A DNA stretch of 64,000 nucleotides, from positions 1,109,799 to 1,173,798 of the forward strand of contig CAXASK010000014.1 of the NCBI GenBank assembly GCA_963971535.1, read 5' to 3'. Below, piece by piece: positions 56,571 through 64,000 of this stretch (position 1 is the stretch's first letter; the number at the start of each line of letters is the position of its first letter). The notes under the pieces were generated by a model, which was not told the DNA's origin, ran no database searches, and saw only the letters and a program-made list of their open reading frames with translations. Source of the stretch: Notolepis coatsorum (Eukaryota; Chordata; Actinopteri; Aulopiformes; Paralepididae). The translations under genes and the position numbers were made by a program.

Positions 56571-57832
56571 TGAGTCCCCTCCTCTACTCCCTGTACACAC
56601 ACGACTGTGTGGCTCAGCGGAGTAGCAATACAATCGTCAAATTTGCTGACGACACAGTGGTGGTGGGCCTGATCTCTGCCAACGACGAGAGGGCCTACCT
56701 GGAAGAGGTCAAGGTCCTGGCGGGATGGTGCCAGGAAAACAGCCTCTCCCTGAACGTCAGCAAAACAAAGGAGATGATTGTGGACTTCAGGAGGTCGGGG
56801 GTCAAGGACTACAGCCCCCTCAGCATCGACGGGGTACCGGTTGAGAGAGTCAACAGCTTCAAGTACCTCGGAGCCTACATATCCGAGGACTTGACATGGA
56901 CCACACACATTAACAGTGTGGTGAAGAAGGCACGACAACGCCTCTACTTCCTCAGGCGCCTAAGGAAGTTCCAAGTCAGCCAGAAGATCCTTAAGAACTT
57001 CTACTCATGTACAATAGAGAGCATCTTGACCGGCAACATCACCTCCTGGTTTGGGAATAGCACTGCACAAGACCGAAGCAGACTACAAAGAGTGACACGT
57101 TCAGCCGAACGCACAATTGGAGGGGGGCTCCCCACCCTCCAGAACATTTACTACAAGCGTTGCAAGGGCAAGGCTAAGAGAATCATTAAAGACTCCAGTC
57201 ACCCGAACAACTGCCTCTTTGAACTGCTGCGGTCAGGCAAGCGATACCGGAGTCTCAAGGCGAGCACAGAAAGACTCAGAAGTAGCTTCTATCCCCAGGC
57301 CATCAGGCTGCTAAACGAACAATGAATGAACACTACACAACAACAACCACCAAACGCACATAGCACACACATCCACACGCACACACTCACTTTAAACAAA
57401 CACACTGTAGCACCCACTCCACACACTTTATAGCACACACCCACTTTAAACAAACACACTGTAGCACCCACTCCCCACACTTTATATTTATGGATGAAGG
57501 ATTGCACTACAACTCGTACACCTTACTGTAAATTGTACCTAAAATTGTACCTCATCCCATTTCTGCTTTGCACTAGATAGTACTGTACATTAGTACACTG
57601 CATAGTATTGTGTATTGTATATTATATGGTAACTCAGAACATTGTACATATGTCTATACCGAACACTGTGACCTCATTTTCTTCTTCTAAATTCATGCTA
57701 TATTATGTTATTATGTTATTTGATACTATCTTGTCTAGCACAGTCTCTGGAGCGTAACAGTAAGAAGCATTTTGTATGAAAGTATTCTGTACTTCTGTAT
57801 GACAACTATTAAAGAACTTGAACTTGAACTTG
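56571..57832 (+). mobile_element. L2/CR1-like LINE, 5'-truncated, in the 42-bp array
   Basis: Begins within the RT at [12 protein letters not shown], includes FADDTVVVG, and ends LLNEQ, TGA (57323-57325). The 3' UTR ends in (AACTTG)n at 57832. It is nearly identical to the copy at 30902-32455, differing at a few residues (for example DGVPVERV against DGAPVERV). The open frame entering from the array is accidental. Confidence 0.88.
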
Positions 57833-60800
57833 ACTCTACTGGGATATGAGGACACTATGACAGTAACCATGGTGACTCTACTGGGATATGAGGACACTAT
57901 GACAGTAACCATGGTGATTATACTGGGATATGAGGACACTATGACAGTAACCATGGTGATTATACTGGGATATGAGGACACTATGACAGTAACCATGGTG
58001 ATTATACTGGGATATGAGGACACTATGACAGTAACCATGGTGACTCTACTGGGATATGAGGACACTATGACAGTAACCATGGTGATTATACTGGGATATG
58101 AGGACACTATGACAGTAACCATGGTGATTATACTGGGATATGAGGACACTATGACAGTAACCATGGTGATTATACTGGGATATGAGGACACTATGACAGT
58201 AACCATGGTGATTATACTGGGATATGAGGACACTATGACAGTAACCATGGTGATTATACTGGGATATGAGGACACTATGACAGTAACCATGGTGATTATA
58301 CTGGGATATGAGGACACTATGACAGTAACCATGGTGATTATACTGGGATATGAGGACACTATGACAGTAACCATGGTGATTATACTGGGATATGAGGACA
58401 CTATGACAGTAACCATGGTGACTCTACTGGGATATGAGGACACTATGACAGTAACCATGGTGATTCTACTGGGATATGAGGACACTATGACAGTAACCAT
58501 GGTGACTCTACTGGGATATGAGGACACTATGACAGTAACCATGGTGATTATACTGGGATATGAGGACACTATGACAGTAACCATGGTGACTCTACTGGGA
58601 TATGAGGACACTATGACAGTAACCATGGTGACTCTACTGGGATATGAGGACACTATGACAGTAACCATGGTGATTATACTGGGATATGAGGACACTATGA
58701 CAGTAACCATGGTGATTATACTGGGATATGAGGACACTATGACAGTAACCATGGTGATTATACTGGGATATGAGGACACTATGACAGTAACCATGGTGAT
58801 TATACTGGGATATGAGGACACTATGACAGTAACCATGGTGACTCTACTGCGATATGAGGACACTATGACAGTAACCATGGTGACTCTACTGGGATATGAG
58901 GACACTATGACAGTAACCATGGTGACTCTACTGGGATATGAGGACACTATGACAGTAACCATGGTGACTCTACTGGGATATGAGGACACTATGACAGTAA
59001 CCATGGTGACTCTACTGGGATATGAGGACACTATGACAGTAACCATGGTGATTATACTGGGATATGAGGACACTATGACAGTAACCATGGTGATTATACT
59101 GGGATATGAGGACACTATGACAGTAACCATGGTGATTATACTGGGATATGAGGACACTATGACAGTAACCATGGTGATTATACTGGGATATGAGGACACT
59201 ATGACAGTAACCATGGTGATTATACTGGGATATGAGGACACTATGACAGTAACCATGGTGACTCTACTGGGATATGAGGACACTATGACAGTAACCATGG
59301 TGACTCTACTGGGATATGAGGACACTATGACAGTAACCATGGTGATTATACTGGGATATGAGGACACTATGACAGTAACCATGGTGACTCTACTGGGATA
59401 TGAGGACACTATGACAGTAACCATGGTGATTATACTGGGATATGAGGACACTATGACAGTAACCATGGTGACTCTACTGGGATATGAGGACACTATGACA
59501 GTAACCATGGTGACTCTACTGGGATATGAGGACACTATGACAGTAACCATGGTGACTCTACTGGGATATGAGGACACTATGACAGTAACCATGGTGATTA
59601 TACTGGGATATGAGGACACTATGACAGTAACCATGGTGACTCTACTGGGATATGAGGACACTATGACAGTAACCATGGTGATTATACTGGGATATGAGGA
59701 CACTATGACAGTAACCATGGTGACTCTACTGGGATATGAGGACACTATGACAGTAACCATGGTGATTATACTGGGATATGAGGACACTATGACAGTAACC
59801 ATGGTGACTCTACTGGGATATGAGGACACTATGACAGTAACCATGGTGATTATACTGGGATATGAGGACACTATGACAGTAACCATGGTGACTCTACTGG
59901 GATATGAGGACACTATGACAGTAACCATGGTGATTTTACTGGGATATGAGGACACTATGACAGTAACCATGGTGACTCTACTGGGATATGAGGACACTAT
60001 GACAGTAACCATGGTGATTATACTGGGATATGAGGACACTATGACAGTAACCATGGTGACTCTACTGGGATATGAGGACACTATGACAGTAACCATGGTG
60101 ATTATACTGGGATATGAGGACACTATGACAGTAACCATGGTGATTATACTGGGATATGAGGACACTATGACAGTAACCATGGTGACTACTGGGATATGAG
60201 GACACTATGACAGTAACCATGGTGATTATACTGGGATATGAGGACACTATGACAGTAACCATGGTGACTCTACTGGGATATGAGGACACTATGACAGTAA
60301 CCATGGTGATTATACTGGGATATGAGGACACTATGACAGTAACCATGGTGATTATACTGGGATATGAGGACACTATGACAGTAACCATGGTGACTCTACT
60401 GGGATATGAGGACACTATGACAGTAACCATGGTGATTATACTGGGATATGAGGACACTATGACAGTAACCATGGTGATTATACTGGGATATGAGGACACT
60501 ATGACAGTAACCATGGTGATTATACTGGGATATGAGGACACTATGACAGTAACCATGGTGACTCTACTGGGATATGAGGACACTATGACAGTAACCATGG
60601 TGATTATACTGGGATATGAGGACACTATGACAGTAACCATGGTGATTATACTGGGATATGAGGACACTATGACAGTAACCATGGTGATTATACTGGGATA
60701 TGAGGACACTATGACAGTAACCATGGTGACTCTACTGGGATATGAGGACACTATGACAGTAACCATGGTGACTCTACTGGGATATGAGGACACTATGACA

Positions 60801-63800
60801 GTAACCATGGTGATTATACTGGGATATGAGGACACTATGACAGTAACCATGGTGACTCTACTGGGATATGAGGACACTATGACAGTAACCATGGTGATTA
60901 TACTGGGATATGAGGACACTATGACAGTAACCATGGTGATTATACTGGGATATGAGGACACTATGACAGTAACCATGGTGACTCTACTGGGATATGAGGA
61001 CACTATGACAGTAACCATGGTGACTCTACTGGGATATGAGGACACTATGACAGTAACCATGGTGATTATACTGGGATATGAGGACACTATGACAGTAACC
61101 ATGGTGACTCTACTGGGATATGAGGACACTATGACAGTAACCATGGTGATTATACTGGGATATGAGGACACTATGACAGTAACCATGGTGATTATACTGG
61201 GATATGAGGACACTATGACAGTAACCATGGTGATTATACTGGGATATGAGGACACTATGACAGTAACCATGGTGATTATACTGGGATATGAGGACACTAT
61301 GACAGTAACCATGGTGATTATACTGGGATATGAGGACACTATGACAGTAACCATGGTGATTATACTGGGATATGAGGACACTATGACAGTAACCATGGTG
61401 ATTATACTGGGATATGAGGACACTATGACAGTAACCATGGTGATTATACTGGGATATGAGGACACTATGACAGTAACCATGGTGATTATACTGGGATATG
61501 AGGACACTATGACAGTAACCATGGTGATTATACTGGGATATGAGGACACTATGACAGTAACCATGGTGACTCTACTGGGATATGAGGACACTATGACAGT
61601 AACCATGGTGATTATACTGGGATATGAGGACACTATGACAGTAACCATGGTGATTATACTGGGATATGAGGACACTATGACAGTAACCATGGTGACTCTA
61701 CTGGGATATGAGGACACTATGACAGTAACCATGGTGACTCTACTGGGATATGAGGACACTATGACAGTAACCATGGTGACTCTACTGGGATATGAGGACA
61801 CTATGACAGTAACCATGGTGATTATACTGGGATATGAGGACACTATGACAGTAACCATGGTGACTCTACTGGGATATGAGGACACTATGACAGTAACCAT
61901 GGTGATTATACTGGGATATGAGGACACTATGACAGTAACCATGGTGATTATACTGGGATATGAGGACACTATGACAGTAACCATGGTGACTCTACTGGGA
62001 TATGAGGACACTATGACAGTAACCATGGTGACTCTACTGGGATATGAGGACACTATGACAGTAACCATGGTGACTCTACTGGGATATGAGGACACTATGA
62101 CAGTAACCATGGTGATAATACTGGGATATGAGGACACTATGACAGTAACCATGGTGACTCTACTGGGATATGAGGACACTATGACAGTAACCATGGTGAC
62201 TCTACTGGGATATGAGGACACTATGACAGTAACCATGGTGATTATACTGGGATATGAGGACACTATGACAGTAACCATGGTGATTATACTGGGATATGAG
62301 GACACTATGACAGTAACCATGGTGACTCTACTGGGATATGAGGACACTATGACAGTAACCATGGTGACTCTACTGGGATATGAGGACACTATGACAGTAA
62401 CCATGGTGATTATACTGGGATATGAGGACACTATGACAGTAACCATGGTGATTATACTGGGATATGAGGACACTATGACAGTAACCATGGTGACTCTACT
62501 GGGATATGAGGACACTATGACAGTAACCATGGTGACTCTACTGGGATATGAGGACACTATGACAGTAACCATGGTGATTATACTGGGATATGAGGACACT
62601 ATGACAGTAACCATGGTGACTCTACTGGGATATGAGGACACTATGACAGTAACCATGGTGATTATACTGGGATATGAGGACACTATGACAGTAACCATGG
62701 TGATTATACTGGGATATGAGGACACTATGACAGTAACCATGGTGACTTCTACTGGGATATGAGGACACTATGACAGTAACCATGGTGATTATACTGGGAT
62801 ATGAGGACACTATGACAGTAACCATGGTGATTATACTGGGATATGAGGACACTATGACAGTAACCATGGTGATTATACTGGGATATGAGGACACTATGAC
62901 AGTAACCATGGTGATTATACTGGGATATGAGGACACTATGACAGTAACCATGGTGATTATACTGGGATATGAGGACACTATGACAGTAACCATGGTGATT
63001 ATACTGGGATATGAGGACACTATGACAGTAACCATGGTGATTATACTGGGATATGAGGACACTATGACAGTAACCATGGTGATTATACTGGGATATGAGG
63101 ACACTATGACAGTAACCATGGTGATTATACTGGGATATGAGGACACTATGACAGTAACCATGGTGATTATACTGGGATATGAGGACACTATGACAGTAAC
63201 CATGGTGATTATACTGGGATATGAGGACACTATGACAGTAACCATGGTGATTATACTGGGATATGAGGACACTATGACAGTAACCATGGTGACTCTACTG
63301 GGATATGAGGACACTATGACAGTAACCATGGTGTTCATACTGGGATATGAGGACACTATGACAGTAACCATGGTGATTATACTGGGATATGAGGACACTA
63401 TGACAGTAACCATGGTGATTATACTGGGATATGAGGACACTATGACAGTAACCATGGTGATCTACTGGGATATGAGGACACTATGACAGTAACCATGGTG
63501 ATTATACTGGGATATGAGGACACTATGACAGTAACCATGGTGATTATACTGGGATATGAGGACACTATGACAGTAACCATGGTGATTATACTGGGATATG
63601 AGGACACTATGACAGTAACCATGGTGACTCTACTGGGATATGAGGACACTATGACAGTAACCATGGTGATTATACTGGGATATGAGGACACTATGACAGT
63701 AACCATGGTGACTCTACTGGGATATGAGGACACTATGACAGTAACCATGGTGATTATACTGGGATATGAGGACACTATGACAGTAACCATGGTGATTATA

Positions 63801-63990
63801 CTGGTAGAGGACACTATGACAGTAACCATGGTGATTTACTGGGATATGAGGACACTATGACAGTAACCATGGTGACTTATACTGGGATATGAGGACACTA
63901 TGACAGTAACCATGGTGATTATACTGGGGGACTATGACAGTACCATGGTGATTTCTGGGATATGAGGACACTATGACAGTAACCATGGGG
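57833..63990. repeat. 42-bp minisatellite, right part, about 147 copies
   Basis: Same unit and A/B variants as 53739. Long pure-B runs occur near 61140-61560 and 62765-63285. Units become irregular after about 63800, and the array may continue beyond the window. Confidence 0.97.
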
Positions 63991-64000
63991 GGTAGATCAG

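Noticed and set aside
53677-63860. Very long open frames on both strands (up to about 1200 codons)
   Set aside because: They come from a 42-bp unit without stops in either strand; there is no start context, composition or domain of a real protein outside the inserted LINE.

Overview
This looks like nuclear DNA from a ray-finned fish, probably a spiny-rayed (acanthomorph) teleost. The evidence is two intron-split vertebrate genes, tRNA-headed SINEs of V-SINE style, many small hAT and piggyBac elements with intact target-site duplications, and L1-like and L2/CR1-like LINEs. The species call is inference.

Two real genes converge tail to tail. rabep1 (rabaptin-5, a coiled-coil Rab5 effector) is on the + strand. 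Its last five coding exons lie at 815-1004, 13136-13191, 14094-14192, 18024-18140 and 18945-19046, and encode the final 187 residues including the C-terminal Rab5-binding coil. klhl10 (a BTB-BACK-Kelch adaptor for CUL3, germ-cell specific in mammals) is on the - strand. It is complete in five exons (43797 down to 40445, 560 residues). Its promoter region has a TATA-like box and, just upstream, four 45-bp repeats, each holding a heat-shock-element-like triplet and CRE-like motifs.

Roughly 40% of the window is tandem repeats of many unrelated families: 45 bp (2.8-11.3 kb), 35 bp (14.3-15.3), about 57 bp (16.4-17.8), 14 bp (19.6-20.2), 37 bp (22.2), 74 bp (24.9-25.3), 32 bp (26.7-27.3), 31 bp (27.9-34.0, split by a LINE) and 42 bp (53.7-64.0, split by a second copy of the same LINE). 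The long open frames over these arrays are by-products of stop-free repeat units, not genes.

The most unusual feature is tandem repeats seeded exactly at 5' splice sites. rabep1 exon 815-1004 ends in seven in-frame 57-bp copies, each closing with a GGTGAG donor. The exon ending at 18140 has five tandem donors, the first three in frame. klhl10 exon 1 has a 15-bp repeat built from its donor. A second theme is that mobile elements repeatedly sit inside tandem arrays: hAT at 1617, 18385 and 44110, piggyBac at 12456, and LINEs at 30.9 and 56.6 kb.

The 34.1-39.5 kb block is a broken L1-like LINE carrying a nested SINE and a nested hAT. An inverted pair of composite SINE plus polypurine/polypyrimidine blocks (39.6-40.4 and 48.0-49.0 kb) brackets klhl10. 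The rest is intergenic DNA with scattered decayed repeats.
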